From: Acanthornis magna
Taxonomy: Eukaryota > Chordata > Aves > Passeriformes > Acanthizidae
Reading direction: 5' to 3'
NCBI GenBank assembly: GCA_036785705.1
Contig: JAWUZG010000001.1
Coordinates: 4,402,001-4,466,000, forward strand
Length of the DNA: 64,000 bases
This document shows, piece by piece, positions 48,830 through 61,500 of this stretch (position 1 is its first letter; every line of letters begins with the position of its first letter). A model generated the notes under the pieces. It ran no database searches and had not been told where the DNA came from. It saw only the letters and a program-made list of their open reading frames with translations. A program made the translations under genes and the position numbers.

Positions 48830-51546
48830 ACCAGTTTATTTTATTGTCTTATGATTTATTGAAAACAACCCTTTGGTTGTTTGGGTTTTATTAAGGGTAT
48901 TTTCTTCACAAACTTGTCTTTCTCTTGGCACCATTCTGTTTTTAAGTCAGGAAAATATGTGGGTTTTTATTTTTAAAAAAGAGACGTTCCTGTGAGCAAT
49001 GTTAAAAAACAATAGCAAAATTATGTCTGAGCTTTTCAGACTTTACATGGAAAATATTTGTTATTCATCTGCTCGGAAAATTACATAAGCCTTGCTCATG
49101 TTCTCTCTTTAGTGGATTTTAGATAAATTGTAGTTCAGAGGGCTCAATATTGATCTCACTTGACTCTTGAAACACCAATCCCAGAGCTCTGTGCTTCTCA
49201 GAATATTTCTGCTCACTAATTTGCCTGTTGGATGGCAAATGCCAGATCTGGGAGGTTCGCTTTCGTTTCTCTGCCACAAAAAATAAAAGCAATCCTGTGA
49301 CTGATTGCAGCTGATGAAGGGTAAAAGCTACATGGGCACAAATGTTTCATTCCACCCTCACAGCACTGCCACCAGGACATGGCACAGATGCTGCACGTGA
49401 ACCCTGTGTGCCCATGCCAGGCAGGTTCAGCGCTGACATGAGTGGGGAAGATGGGAGAGCATGGTTTTAAGGCTTTTTTTCCCTACATTTTTTCCACATC
49501 TCTATCAGCTCGTGTGCCATCCCTCAGCAGGTTTGTCCTGCTGCCCTGCCCTCACCAGCAGCTGCTCAGTTCTTGCTGTGTTTTCCCTTCTCCAGTCCCA
49601 GCATCCGAAATCTCAGCATCTGCAGCTGGCGACAGCCATTTACACCAGGGCTTGTATTATCATAAATAAATGGGGAATTCAGGTTTGGGCTCGCACATGT
49701 TCCAGCACTGGATATTACCCAGCAATTAATTCACTTGCCCAGAAAATTTTAAACACCCTAAAGAGATGCCCAAGCAGTTTTTCCAGGGTCCTTTTCCATC
49801 AACTTGCTGTCTGGGTGGGCCCATATTAAACACAGGCCCCACTTCAATCTATAACCACAGATTTGCTGAGAATGTTTTGTTTTATTGCTCTGCACACAGC
49901 AAACCAGGTAGGGAGGGAAAGGTGGGGGAGACCCTACACAGCTGAAAGCTGTGCTGCCCTTTCAGTTGTTTTGTCTTATCTAGAAAACCACAAGAGAAAG
50001 ATATAATCGCTCCAGGTTTTGGGTGTTCAAAGCAGATACAGCAGCTAGGCCTGAGAAGTGACAGTAACATTGATGATGGGTGCTCTCTTAGCAGGCCTGA
50101 AGTCTCCTTTCTGTAAGAAATTCCTGTTGTCCACTCCCCCCAACTCATGTCTGGAAGCATGAGGTGCACAAGGCTCCCAAAACCAAGTCTGGGCCGGTGG
50201 AGATAGGAGAGACAGGAACTTCTCACCAAAACAGACCCAGAGTGGCAGAAAACAGACTCTGCTGGATGCCTGTATAACAGATGTTTTGCGAGTTGCCAAT
50301 GATTTTAACAGCAAGATCTACCAAACTGGAGTTAACAACCTTTAGCCTGGCTGTGATTCATATCCAAAACTTTATAGAGAGGTTTCATGGCCCATCGTTT
50401 CTTGTTAGCAAAAAGGGAATTGAATTCTTTAAAGGGGGATATGGACAAATTCCTCTTTATTCATGCAGTAAGAACCTGTCTCTGCAGTGTACGGATTGAA
50501 GGAGAGATCAAATAGTGCACGTACCTATAGTCACTATCTTTTGCAAGGGTGGAGGTGAAAGCCAATTTCAATTGCATTATCTGCAAATGCCTGACCCACA
50601 GAACCACCGTGGCAACAAATTGAAACAAATCCCAAGAGGATAGAATAGCTGTAATAGACATGCAACAAGTTCCAGTCCTGTTATCACAGATATCTCTCCT
50701 TTCATTTGCCATGATCTGCATGTCAGCACATTATCATCCCAGCTCAGGCTCATCTAGAAAAGACTGGTTTTAATTTGCTCCACAGAATGGATGCAAGCTC
50801 TGAACATCACTCATACCTGATAAGGGCTCATTCTCCAAGACTGGCAAATCCAGCTGCTTCTGGGGTGACTCTTCTTCATCTTCTTCTTCCTTTTATATTG
50901 CATTTCCCAAAAGAAAGCAGGGGAAAAAACAGAAAAAGAGGGAAAATGCAAACCATTAAACTGTTTGTCAAAACGAGACAGAATTTTAAATGGTACTAAT
51001 ACCAAACAGAAACATGAATTACATCAAAAACATCTTTCATCAGACAGTCTTGTAACTCATGCCTAGCATGAAAGCAAGGCTTCCAGGAGCTCTGTGTCAG
51101 GCACCACCTCCCCATAGTGCCCGTGGTACATATGGAGGAGGTGAAGCTCAGAAATCATGTGAAGCCTCAGAGAACTGCACAGTGTTTGACTGAAAAGGCT
51201 AGCTGGAGCCAGCTCTAAATCCAAGATTTCATCTTGACACTTGAACTCAGTGTTGCCTGTCTCATGCTCCAGCTGAAGTCATTAAACTTATCTGTCCATT
51301 TCAAAAGAGAAAACTTGACTAGAATTATTCAACTTTTCTTTATTAAAATACGGACTCCGTTCCTTTGAAAAATTCATTGATGCCAAACACGGAACAAAGC
51401 AAAAGGCTGAATTATTATTTTTTTGGAGTCTTTGCCCCTTGGTAAGTGAATGTCCTCACAGTCAGAGGAAAATCAGTTCACAGCTGAACTTCTGATTTGC
51501 CATTTCATGTGTCTTGAGCAAGATTAGGCAAGTCCTGCCATCTACT
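48830..51546. other. Non-coding DNA, no gene seen
   Basis: No exon, RNA gene or transposon could be recognised. Frames of up to 122 codons (for example 49,461-49,829) show no domain and overlap others in several phases. Confidence 0.55.
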
Positions 51547-52036
51547 GTACCAGCAGTAGTGTGTCCAGCAGGACCAGGGCAGGGATTGTTGCCCTGTATT
51601 CAGCACTGGGGAGGCCTCACCTTGAATTCGGGGTTCAGTTTTGAGGCTGTCATGACAAGAAGACATCGAGGGGGTGGAATGAGTCCAGAAAAGGGCAATG
51701 GGGCTGGGGAAGGGTCAGGAGCACAAGTTTGGTGAGGAGCATGTGAGAGAGCTGGGGGTGTTCAGCCTGGAGAAAAGGAGGTTCAGGAGGGATCTTGTCA
51801 CTCTCTACAACTCCCTGACAGGAGAGTGCAGCCAGGTGGGGGTCAGGCTCTGCTCCCAACTAACAGTGACAGGAGAAGAGGAAATGGCCTCGAGTCGTGC
51901 CAGGGGAGGTTTACATTGGACATTAGGAAAGTTTTTTTTACCACAGGAGCTGTCAAACAGTGGAACAGACTGCCCAGGGAAGTGTCTGAGTCCTAGAGGT
52001 ATTTAAAGATGTGTTGATGTGGCACCTGGGACATGG
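51547..52036 (+). mobile_element. CR1 LINE, end of ORF2 plus 3' UTR, about 490 bp
   Basis: This is the longest CR1 copy. It opens with 'gtaccagcagtagtgtgtcc'. A frame from 51,594 reads LYSALGRPHLEFGVQF, the conserved CR1 ORF2 C-terminal region, and then meets a stop. Next come 'gagagagctgggggtgttca' and GCCTGGAGAAAAGGAGG, then ACAACTCCCTGACAGGAG, then AAATGGCCTCGAGTCGTGCC, then a TGGACATTAGGAAAG block and TGGAACAGACTGCCCAGGG. It breaks off after GCACCTGGGACATGG, before the terminal 3' tail. Multiple stops and indels make it non-functional. Family assignment is firm. Confidence 0.95.
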
Positions 52037-53459
52037 ACAGAGTGAGAGCGAGGCAGCCTGGAGGGCTCTGTGCTGGCAATGGCAAAATGCCATTTTGTGA
52101 GGCTCTGCTGGTGCGTAAAGCAGGCAGATCATATTTGTCTTTCAGAGTAGTATTTCCAGATTAAATATAAGAGGGAAGCTCAGAGAGGTCAGAGGCTGAG
52201 ATTGACTTTCAGAACGGTGCCTTTGACGTCCAAGGAGGGAGGACAGGCTCATTAAAAATGCAGTGTGGATTGCAAATCTGTCACACACCCAAGCCACCAC
52301 GTGGAGCGGGAGGATGGATGAGGCGGTTATGGAGAACCTGCTGACAACAACAGCCTCTCGAGTGACGGGTCAGTGAATAGTTTGCTGCTATTCAGCATTG
52401 TTTTGACAGAAACTACACAAAGCAACCGTGTGGGGGGCAAGGAGCAAATGTTCTCTTCCACTTGGAAGCTTGTTTAAAATCTTGTGGTGGGGAAGTAAGA
52501 CCATGAATGAGAATTAAGTTCTGCATTGATTTAGGAAAATCAGTTCAGTGAGGCAGAGCAGAGAGGGGAGAGAAATGAAGGGGGAGTCATGGGGTGGAGG
52601 AGAGGGGATGGCAACAGCAATGAGGGAGAGGAAGATCAGGCAATGTCACTGGGACATGCTGGGTGAAGGTTCCACCAATTTCTGCCATCTCCCTGGCTTT
52701 CCACTGCTGTGTCCACTCTGGAGCACACCAGGTTCCAGCTCCTGCACCATTTCTTGGCCACAGTGAAAGTCCCTGTGAGAGAGCAAAGCTGATGGTGTCC
52801 AGCACAAGGGTAATTGCCAAGAGGGAGCCACACCATCTGCAGGCAAAGGTTTTGCATACCCTGCACCGTTTCACTCCTTCTCATAATTCATCCCTCAACA
52901 GCTCTCCGATGGCTGCCTCACCACCATGATGGCAGCACCATTAGCTTGCTGCAATTTGAGCCTTCACCATAGGAAAATTCTAGACAGAAAATTCCACATA
53001 GGAATCTCTTCATGTTTGGTGAAAATTTAAAAACAGCATTATTCATCAGACATTGAAGGCAATGACTCTCAAAATGTTGCCAAGATGCCTCACAGGTGTT
53101 TAGTTTGGGTTTGAGCTTATAGATGAGTGGGGTATGCTGTAAGTGCTCTGTTCTCATTTTGCAAGCAGTATTCTGTCTCTAAAGCCATCTCCTTTTTTCA
53201 GGAAATTTCAGGCAAATTTTGGGGAGATAAAAGCCAGATATCCTGGCAGATACAGATCAGGATGCAGTGGGGACCTGAAATGAGGGAATTATAGAACATG
53301 AGTCTTTATTGCAGCAGACCAAAATTTTTGGTGAGGGAGGCATTCATTGTAGTTGCAAGATGTAACCTCAAAGCATCCAAACAAGTGTAACTCACTACTA
53401 CATGGGGCCACCACTTCCTCCGGGCAAAATTTAATCAGTTTTAAGTGTCTTGAGTGTGG
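52037..53459. other. Non-coding DNA, no gene seen
   Basis: A purine-rich patch lies at about 52,545-52,640 (GAGAGGGGAGAG-type sequence). Otherwise I saw nothing recognisable. Overlapping short frames on both strands at 52,580-52,930 have no supporting features. Confidence 0.5.
52545..52640. repeat. Purine-rich low-complexity tract
   Basis: About 95 bases of mainly G and A on the + strand, with irregular GAGAGGGGA and GAGGAGAGGGGA units. It is not a regular microsatellite. Confidence 0.7.
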
Positions 53460-53541
53460 TGGGACTCTGGAACAGGATGCTCAGAGAAGCTGTGGCTGCA
53501 CCATCCCTGGAAGTGTTCAAGGCCAGGTTCCATGGGGCAAT
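53460..53541 (+). mobile_element. CR1 LINE fragment
   Basis: The run GGACTCTGGAACAGGATG, then CTCAGAGAAGCTGTGG, CCATCCCTGGAAGTGTTCAA and GGCCAGGTTCCATGGGGC matches the CR1 body just upstream of its 3' end. Both ends are truncated; similarity stops after about 80 bases. Confidence 0.85.
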
Positions 53542-54667
53542 GTAGGATTCATTAGTCAGGAGCTGCTGGGTGGATCCAAGGGGTGGAGTGTCACTTCTCT
53601 CCTTTTCTATCTTTCAGAATAAATTAATTTCTTAATTTAAAAGCAGCTGCCTCAGGCAAGTAAAGGGAAGCTAGGAGAGAGGCTACAGGGGGGAACAGTC
53701 TCCCTGCCAGTAAGTGCTGTATCTTCTCCATGCCAGCTCCCAAGGACCCTCAGAGAGAAAGGAGGATGGTCACCTCCCCATCGGGCACAGGTTTAGCCTG
53801 GCTTGGATCCAGGTAAACTTTTCCACTGTATCAATGACTCCGGAGGTTGCAAGCACTAAGCCCTGGGTCTCTCCTCACAGAGGGTCACACGCTCAACCCA
53901 AACCTGGGGTCGGTGCCCAACCCAAATGGATCAGAAAACAACGGGACAAGAGGTACAGGAGTGCTTCTCCCTGACAGGAGTGGGCTGATAAGGAAGGGGT
54001 GGCATGGTTAATGACATGCCAGGGGGATGAAATAATGTCTTGAATGAAAGAACCGTGATAGGCAAGAGCCATATTTATGGGTGTGCAGGGCAAGTAACAT
54101 TTCATACATATTTCAGCACTTCCAAGATAAAAAGAACAGGTTTTCTTACGGGCCTCATGGAATAGATAAGAGGATTTATAATAGCTACGTTTCTGGGCCA
54201 TAATCCTTGGAAATGAATGTATTTGCTCCTCATGCCAACTATGACATAGAGACGAACTACATGATCAGCTCATTCCATCATGTAATTTGGGCTGTAATAA
54301 TTAAAGCTGATCTTTCTGTTTCCCCTTGGCCCAGCATTGCGTGCAGCTGCATCACTCCGCAAAGAAATGGTCATATGGCTGAGAGCCAGCCATGGCTGTG
54401 GCAGTGGGGTGCACAACCCTCACCCCAGGTCTCGGCCCTTTAGCTCTCCCCTCTCCTGTCCTGCCCCACCTCACCTCTGGCTTCCCACCACCATGACTGG
54501 TTTAAATTCAGCAGCACCCTTCTCATATGAGAGCTGTTTGGGAATCTGTCCAGCAGGCACTCGTCACCTCCATCCCTCTCCTGCAGCACAGCCACAGCTC
54601 ACTGAAAATTTGAGCAGAGGTTTGACACAGCAGGAGAGCGCTGGGGAGCAGAGCTCTTTGCCCCCAC
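53542..54667. other. Non-coding DNA, no gene seen
   Basis: Nothing recognisable. A 140-codon forward frame beginning at 54,337 runs into the CR1 copy that starts at 54,668 and is rejected as a gene. Confidence 0.55.
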
Positions 54668-54875
54668 AAAGAATCACACAGAATCACAGAATGAACGAGG
54701 CTGGAAAAGACCTTTCAGATCGAGTCCAACCTATGACCTCACACCTCCTCATCAACTAAACTATGGCACTGAGTGCCATGTCCAGTCTTTTTTTAAACAC
54801 GTCCAGGGACGGTGACTCCACCACCTCCCTGGGCAGACGATTCCAGCACTCAATCACTCTTTCAGTGAAGAATTG
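54668..54875 (-). mobile_element. CR1 LINE 3' end, reversed, about 208 bp
   Basis: On the + strand it opens with two tandem units of the CR1 terminal octamer (AGAATCACACAGAATCACAG). It continues with GGCTGGAAAAGACCTTTCAG, ATCGAGTCCAACC, GTCCAGGGACGGTGACTCC, ACCACCTCCCTGGGCAG and TTCCAGCACTCAATCACTC, ending at CTTTCAGTGAAGAA. This is the reverse complement of a CR1 3' region with the intact tail, and one of the better preserved copies here. It is non-coding. Confidence 0.95.
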
Positions 54876-57800
54876 GGGAAGAAGTTGAAAAGGAAGCCCA
54901 AGGCTGTGTTAAGTGGTGGATGAGTGACCATCCATGAAACTTGAAACCTTCCTAATTCACCTCCCAAGTCTCTGTCAGGGGGAAGGAGACAGGTGATAGG
55001 AGGGCTATGGCTCTGCTCGGACTTTCAGCTTCTATGGTTACATGTTTCTGATGTGCCTCTTGCTCCCAGACAAGCCACAGAATTTTCCCCTTGGCAGAAA
55101 ATCTGCCTTTGCACCTCTCTAACACAGACCATGTCTCTTTGGTCCCTGACAAAGGACAAAATTCACCAAGTCTCCAGGGAGAAAAGTCAAGCTTGGAGAA
55201 AGCTGTGGGATCCTGCAAAAGCCATTGATAACAGGATGCACAGGAAGGATGGAGGATGGGTGTTCACATACGTCCTGTCTCTGTATCTTTTCAGTGCCCA
55301 CCAGGCCAGCAGGGAGCACTTCATGTGACAGATGGTTTTCTTCAGCCCGGACAAGCCATGGGGGACATCACACACACCCACACTTCCCAGCTTCCGCTCC
55401 CAGGCTCTCCTAAATCCTGGCAAAGAACCTCACTGCCCTTTCACACAAATGCCTGGAGACTAGTAGCTGCCCACAGAATGTCCACATCCTCATCTGAAAT
55501 CTGTCAGAATTACTCCTCCTGAGCCAAAAGGACTTTATGGCTTGTTCGGACCAAAGCCCTGGCACCTGGCACAGGCACAAGCTCCAAGTGTTCCCTTCCT
55601 GAAAGTGGCAGGAAGGAGCCATGTGAAGGTCACTTAGAATCCCGTGATCATCACCACACTGAGCTCCCAGTAATTTAGAATAGTCTATGCATTATTCATG
55701 CAGACTTGAAATTGCCCACAAGGACCACAGGACAGGTGACAAATGCCACACCAGTCTCCCTAACCCAGGACCCAGGGCTGGTGAGGTACAGCATCAGCCA
55801 TTCTGGGTGTCAGATGTAATCTCTGCCTTCAAAGTGGTGAGAATGGAGTGTTTGTACACTGTTTGTATGGCTGACCTTGATAAATTCATATGTAACAATT
55901 TCATTTGCTCAGGGCTACGACTGGCTTTATAGCAGGATCCCAAAAGATGTGGAATTCTAGGCATATAAAACTTGATATAAACTAAAAGAGAAAATTCCAT
56001 CCTATTCCATCAGCAAAGGCACCAGCCTCACCTCAAGGTCAGAAAACAGCTGATGACGACTCTGCCATCCATCCCTCACCCAGGTCAGAGGTCCTTGAGC
56101 AGAAGATTCCCCTTGTCTTTAATTTAGGGTCTAAGGCAAGCACATTTCTCCATAAACAATGCAAGTCACGCAGCCCAAAAGCACGTGGGAGCCAGACCTG
56201 CTCTTGGTTTGGGGTTTTCAGCTCCAGAAGAAGCTTCCAGATGTGTTATGAGTGTCATCTATACTGCCCATTGCTGCAGGTTCTGTGCTCTTTCTGCATA
56301 AAATCAATAGCAAGTCAGTGGGAAATTTCCCAGATTTGTTTGCTTTCTCTCTCTCTTTTTTTTTTTTTTTAATATAAGTAGGTGTATAAAAATAAACACT
56401 ATTTCTAAAAATTATATTTGAGAAAGTTTTTTGCTTTTGAGAGGATTCACTTCTCACCTCATTTGTTTTGTAGCTGTTAGAGTTACAAGGTTAGTGGCAA
56501 AGCCAGCACTGCAAAGTGGAATTGCAAAGGGTCCTCTTCATGGTAGAAAGGCTTTTTACAAAAAGGGGTGGCATTCTGGAGGGGTTTGAAGCCAGTCAAA
56601 CTGGTCTTGCCTGATCTCTTCTTGAAGTTCGCTCCCTCTTGCTGGTTTTCCTCAAGGAAGAATGCTTTGTCACAAGCTCTCTCCAGCCTTGCCCTGGGCT
56701 TTGTGATCAAATGCTGAAGCCCATATAAACAGCTTTTGTACTTTCTGCCTGGAAAATCTCTTTGTCTTCTTACAGAAACATTTTCTCACCATTTCTTTGG
56801 GCAGAAACCACTTTCCAGTTGAAATAAAAGCCTCACTTTGTCTGTCTCTGAGCCTCTTGATTGTATTAAAATGCACTGAATGCATCAACAAATTTTAATT
56901 CCACCTCAAGATAAAAAGGCCTCTCAAACACTTAACTCTAATGTTTCAGCTTGGAATCATTTTCCAGTCTCCATCCTGTTTGTCAAAAACAGAAAGTCAG
57001 TTCTGGTCTTCAACCCTCTGGGTCACAAAGGTGGCCCTGAGACTAGACTGGGCCTGCAATTATTGTGTATTTCTAAACTGAGAAAGGGTTTGCAGAAACA
57101 AACTGAATGAAGGGAAGGAGGGAGGATCCCTGGTCCTATAATAAATACAGGATTTTTAAAAAAGCAAAGCTTTACTGGTGACACGGCATTTTATAGATCT
57201 CTTGCAGAAAGGAGTACGTTTATGGAAAATTTTGAAAGCTTTTGCTTTTGAATCAGTTTGGAGCAAAATCAGATTTTACTGCTCGTTGTTTTCCCAGGAA
57301 TGACATACTCACCAGAAAAATACTGTGATTTTCAGACAACTTGTCTATAATCAGCTCAGTGCTATGATACAGCACAGTCCCTGGAGAAACTTGTTCATTT
57401 CCATGTTTTTTGCTATCCTGATTTCTGCCTTTCCTGCAATATTTACTCTGCACTTGTGGAAAGACGCACACAAGTTCATGAGTACAGGCTGATTCTCACT
57501 CCCCCAAAACAGAATTCATTGACAATTGCCTGAAATAGTGATTTTTAATAATGATAGAGTGGCTAAAGCCAAGAGCAGAGTAGGAGTTATATTAAAGCCA
57601 CTTGTCATTACTTTGGAAAGTTAAGGAGACAGGAGGCTACAGCAGGAAGTATTGCCTAATATTTGTGCAAAAGATGAATCCTTTTATATGCATTTTCTGT
57701 GACTTTTACAGCACCATCATGAATTTTCCCCAAATCTGAGAGGGAGGACAGAACTCACAAAAACTGATAGCGAGTCCATCCAGTACCAAAGAGGAGATGG

Positions 57801-58452
57801 AAATCCACTGTATTACAGGTGACAAACAGCTCCAGCAAAAAAGGGAAAAGGGACGTGAGCTCTTTGAGCCAGGTATTTGTCACTGAGGAGTGTGGTCAAA
57901 GCTTCCTTTGCATAAAGGAGAGGTCAGAGGCAGAGCAGAGAAGATCCATCCAAAAACTGGCAGCAAAATGTCAACACAGGAGCTACACAGGAGTTTCTGG
58001 ACAGTGGGAAGAGGAAATTTAAGATGGGAGCCGGGCACGGGCAGAGGGATGAGCAAGGTCTCCCTGCCCTCAGCAGACACCTGTGTGCTTTCCTATGCAG
58101 AGGACACAAACATAGATCATATTTATGACATTAGCAGTATTTGCACGAATTTTTCACAAAGAACAAGTCATGCAGGCTTCTTTATTCCTTTCTTTACTTT
58201 CATTGACATTTGCTTAAAGTCTTGTGCTTGAGACATTTAGTTTCTGGGAACAGCTTCCTTCAACTTCTGTTGCATCCCACTTCTGGTGATCCTGCCAGTG
58301 CGTGGCTATATTTGAGAGACTAGATATTTAAGGAACACAGTCTAGAAGATAATTTTCTTGAATAAAAATATTCTCCCACGTCCTCACCCTTGCTGTGTAA
58401 ATTGGTGCCAAGGGAAGATGCTGCAGGACCTGTGGAACTGGAAAAGGATTTT
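54876..58452. other. Non-coding DNA, no gene seen
   Basis: No recognisable gene. A T-rich tract lies at 56,344-56,370. Short frames throughout have no domains. The interval is more AT-rich between 55,900 and 57,700. Confidence 0.55.
56344..56370. repeat. Polypyrimidine tract, CT repeat then T15
   Basis: A short CT repeat (TTTCTCTCTCTC) runs into about fifteen T on the + strand. It resembles a decayed microsatellite or an A-tail on the minus strand, but no source element was recognised to its right. Confidence 0.8.
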
Positions 58453-58545
58453 GTGATATGGTTTAGTGGGCATGGTGGTGCTGAATTAAAGGCTGGACAT
58501 GATGACCTTGGAGGTCTTTTCCAACCTTAATGACTGTGTGATTCC
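58453..58545 (+). mobile_element. CR1 LINE 3' end fragment
   Basis: The segment reads TGATATGGTTTAGTGGGCAT, then GGTGGTGCTGAATTAAAGGC, TGGACATGATGACCTTGG and AGGTCTTTTCCAACCTTAAT, ending GACTGTGTGATTCC. These are the terminal blocks of a CR1 3' end. It looks like the tail that is missing from the copy ending at 52,036, but it is a separate insertion. Confidence 0.9.
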
Positions 58546-61500
58546 ATGCCATTATGTCCCATAGCTAGCAAAGATAGGCGAGCAAGTTTGCCCAAAGCAA
58601 AAAAAGCGAAGTTGAAAGCAAAGGGGGAAGAGGAAGAGGAAAAGAAAGGAAATCCTCATCAAATCCTCATGGATCCTTGATGCAGCAATTCTGCCAGATG
58701 GCTGAAATGTGAGGCCAAGTTGTGCAATGCTGCAAAGGGCTTTGCAATAAGAATTGAGAAAGCAGAAGCTGCTGGTTTTTGTGGTTAAAACCAGCTGCCA
58801 AACACCCAGGAACGGAAAACGTCCCACAGCAGGGCCATTTCTGGTCACTCAGGTCACTGTCATCCCAGCACATATTGCAGGTGATCCTCCAAGCTACAGC
58901 GAGGAGCCTTCATGGAGCCTCCCTCTTTCCCGGGAGTGGGCTGATCTCAGGGACATCCCCAGACCCACTCATGCCTCTCATGCCTCTCCCTTCCTAAAAT
59001 CCCCCTTGCCCACACTGCTGCCCCTGGGCTTTTGCAGCGATCAGAGTTCCCATATCACCTGCACATTGACCTCACCAGAGCAGTGGAGGAACATGAAAAA
59101 AGGGAAACAGAGGGATATAGGCTCTGTGGCACACCACAGTGCTCCTCTGAGTGATAAGGGAAGCACAAGGGATGCATAGCACAGCTTCCAGGCAGGAACA
59201 GCACCACAGGCCATGAACACATCAATAATGGGCAGCAACACTGCCTGCACCCTGGCTGCATGAGGGGATTTACTGCATTAGCAGATCTTGGGTATTTGGG
59301 CAAGAGCAGCATTCCCAGCAGAGCTGGTGGAGCAGTGGAAGGGGCAGGTGGGAAAGCTGCCGTCCTCTCTCTTGCTTCTTAATTGGAATTTATTTGAGGA
59401 GCAAACAAACGTTTGCTCGTGCATTTTCCCTTCTCCATCCAGCCCTTCATGTCACTGTTAAAAGGGAGGAAATGGGGCAGGGGCAATATTTCACTTCTCA
59501 GTTTGACAGAGAACTTGGATGTTTCAGAGAGTTACAGGTGACTGTGCAGGAAACATTTTCAAAAAATGTAGGATTTTGTTAGAATCGTGAAAGTAGACAT
59601 TTTCCCACTGCCAGTTAGGGTCTTAGAGGATCCCCTGACCCACAGATAAGTGTCCATCTCTAGGCAGGTGTGGGTGGGTGACGGACGCAGAACAGGTACT
59701 GTGCTTGTGCTGCCTTGGCTAGAGAAATACTGGAGATAATCAGATGATAAAAGCAAAGCTTGAAGTTGTCAGCACTGTCCTTTTCCTCACTGCCTCAGGA
59801 TGGCTTTTAAATTTCTGGGGACTGTTCATCATTTCCCAAAAAGTCCTCTCCCTGAAGGTAGGGAGCTAAAGCCACTCGCAGCTGTTCCTGTGCTCCCACA
59901 CAGCAGGGGAACAGCTGAGATAATTTTTTCTTCATTTTTCCCTTTGTAACACTCAGCTGATCTCCCTGGGGCCACAGCAGTGGAAGGAAATAAAGTTGCT
60001 CTGGGATGGCAGAGGAGGCTACATGCACATATCCTGTGAGCAGAGCCATGAAGGGGCAGGGAGGCTCAGTGCCCTGAATGCCATCATCCAGCCCCAGGAC
60101 ACTTTCTTTATTCTGTCTCTGTCACTCTCTTTCTGTCCCCTCCACCTCTCTTCCTACTTCTTCCTTTCTCTCTTTTCCTCTCTCTCTCTCTCATATTTAC
60201 TATCAAATAAACCCCATGCTATTGACTGGCATATGGTCTCGTTTGCACCTCAATTCAGGCAATTAAGGTGCAGTTAATTCAGTTAATTTCTAAGAACCTT
60301 AATAATCTGATCATAACACCATGGGAGAACTTCCTTCCTTCTGCCACCACCCTTCACTCCTGAAGAGCCTCTGCCATCCACCTATCCCTTAGAATGATTT
60401 AAAACCCCACCTGAACAAAAAAAAAAACCCAACCCAGAACAAGAGACACGGACATCAGAACCAAGTTTTAAAAATCTCTGGTTACTTTTGTCTCAGAGCC
60501 AGGTGATTCAGATCCTTCTGCAGCTCGCAAAACTGTCTGGGAGCTAAAAATATGTGACCTCCACAAGGAGAAATACATAAATCTGCTTGGCCTCCACAAG
60601 TCACCAAACTTTCAGGGTAAAGAACGTTCTGCAGTGTCTGGTTTATTTTCAACTTCACTTCTGCAATCATAAAAGTCTATTAGTGCTGAAAACCTGGAAT
60701 TGAACTGCCCTTCGGAAAAACTAAACTCAGATTAATGTACAGCTTGGTCTGCTCAAAAGCACGAATTAGTCACGCAACACTAAATCATTCAGATAAAAGT
60801 CTCAGAAAAGCAAGTACCTTTCTTTCATTACTATTACTTGGCTATTAATAAATTAATTAATATAATAACTGTGTTTCTTGGCTATTAGTCACTCAGATGG
60901 GGGTCACTGTATTCTTGTCCCAAAAGAGAATTCCTTTAAGTCTGTTATAATCTGATGGATAAAGACTTCCCCAGTCTGCTTGTTCTTTTTGTGAAAGTTT
61001 GAGCAAACGTAAGCCCCTTTAGTAAGTGTCCCCATTTCCCACAGGGCACACTCCCACTGTGAGCCCTGGCTGCTGCCTGGGTGCAGAAAATACACTCAGA
61101 CCCAGGGGCATCCAAACCTGCAGAGCCTGAAAGAGACCTCTCAGCCTTGCTCATGGGAAATGCAGTGAGATGTCAGCCCCGCAGAAAACCTAATTATAGC
61201 CCACAAGTTGGAAGGAACAGGCTGCCGATCTCGTATGGTCAGGAGCGGGGCAGAGAGAGAACTGCTGGGTCAGGTCCCTGCCTGTGGCTGGAAAGGCCCT
61301 CCTGAGTCATGAACTGATCACCCCCAAACTCCTCTTCAGCCCTGCAGTACGGGATGGGCCAGCTGGCAGCGAAACAGCAGCCTCTGTGCTCTTGTTTCTG
61401 CTTGGTGGAGCTTTTGGGGGAGGGAGGGGTGAGATCTTTATCGGCAAAGTAGCTTTAACAATTCTAACAAATGTTCTGTCTAGCAGAACAGTTCTGTGGG

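Noticed and set aside
54337..54759. 140-codon plus-strand frame
   Set aside because: Its last part reads into the reversed CR1 copy that starts at 54,668, and no domain is visible in the rest.
61200..61225. GTTGGAAGGAAC string resembling the CR1 3' tail complement
   Set aside because: The flanks do not follow the CR1 block order, so a match over a dozen bases is not enough.
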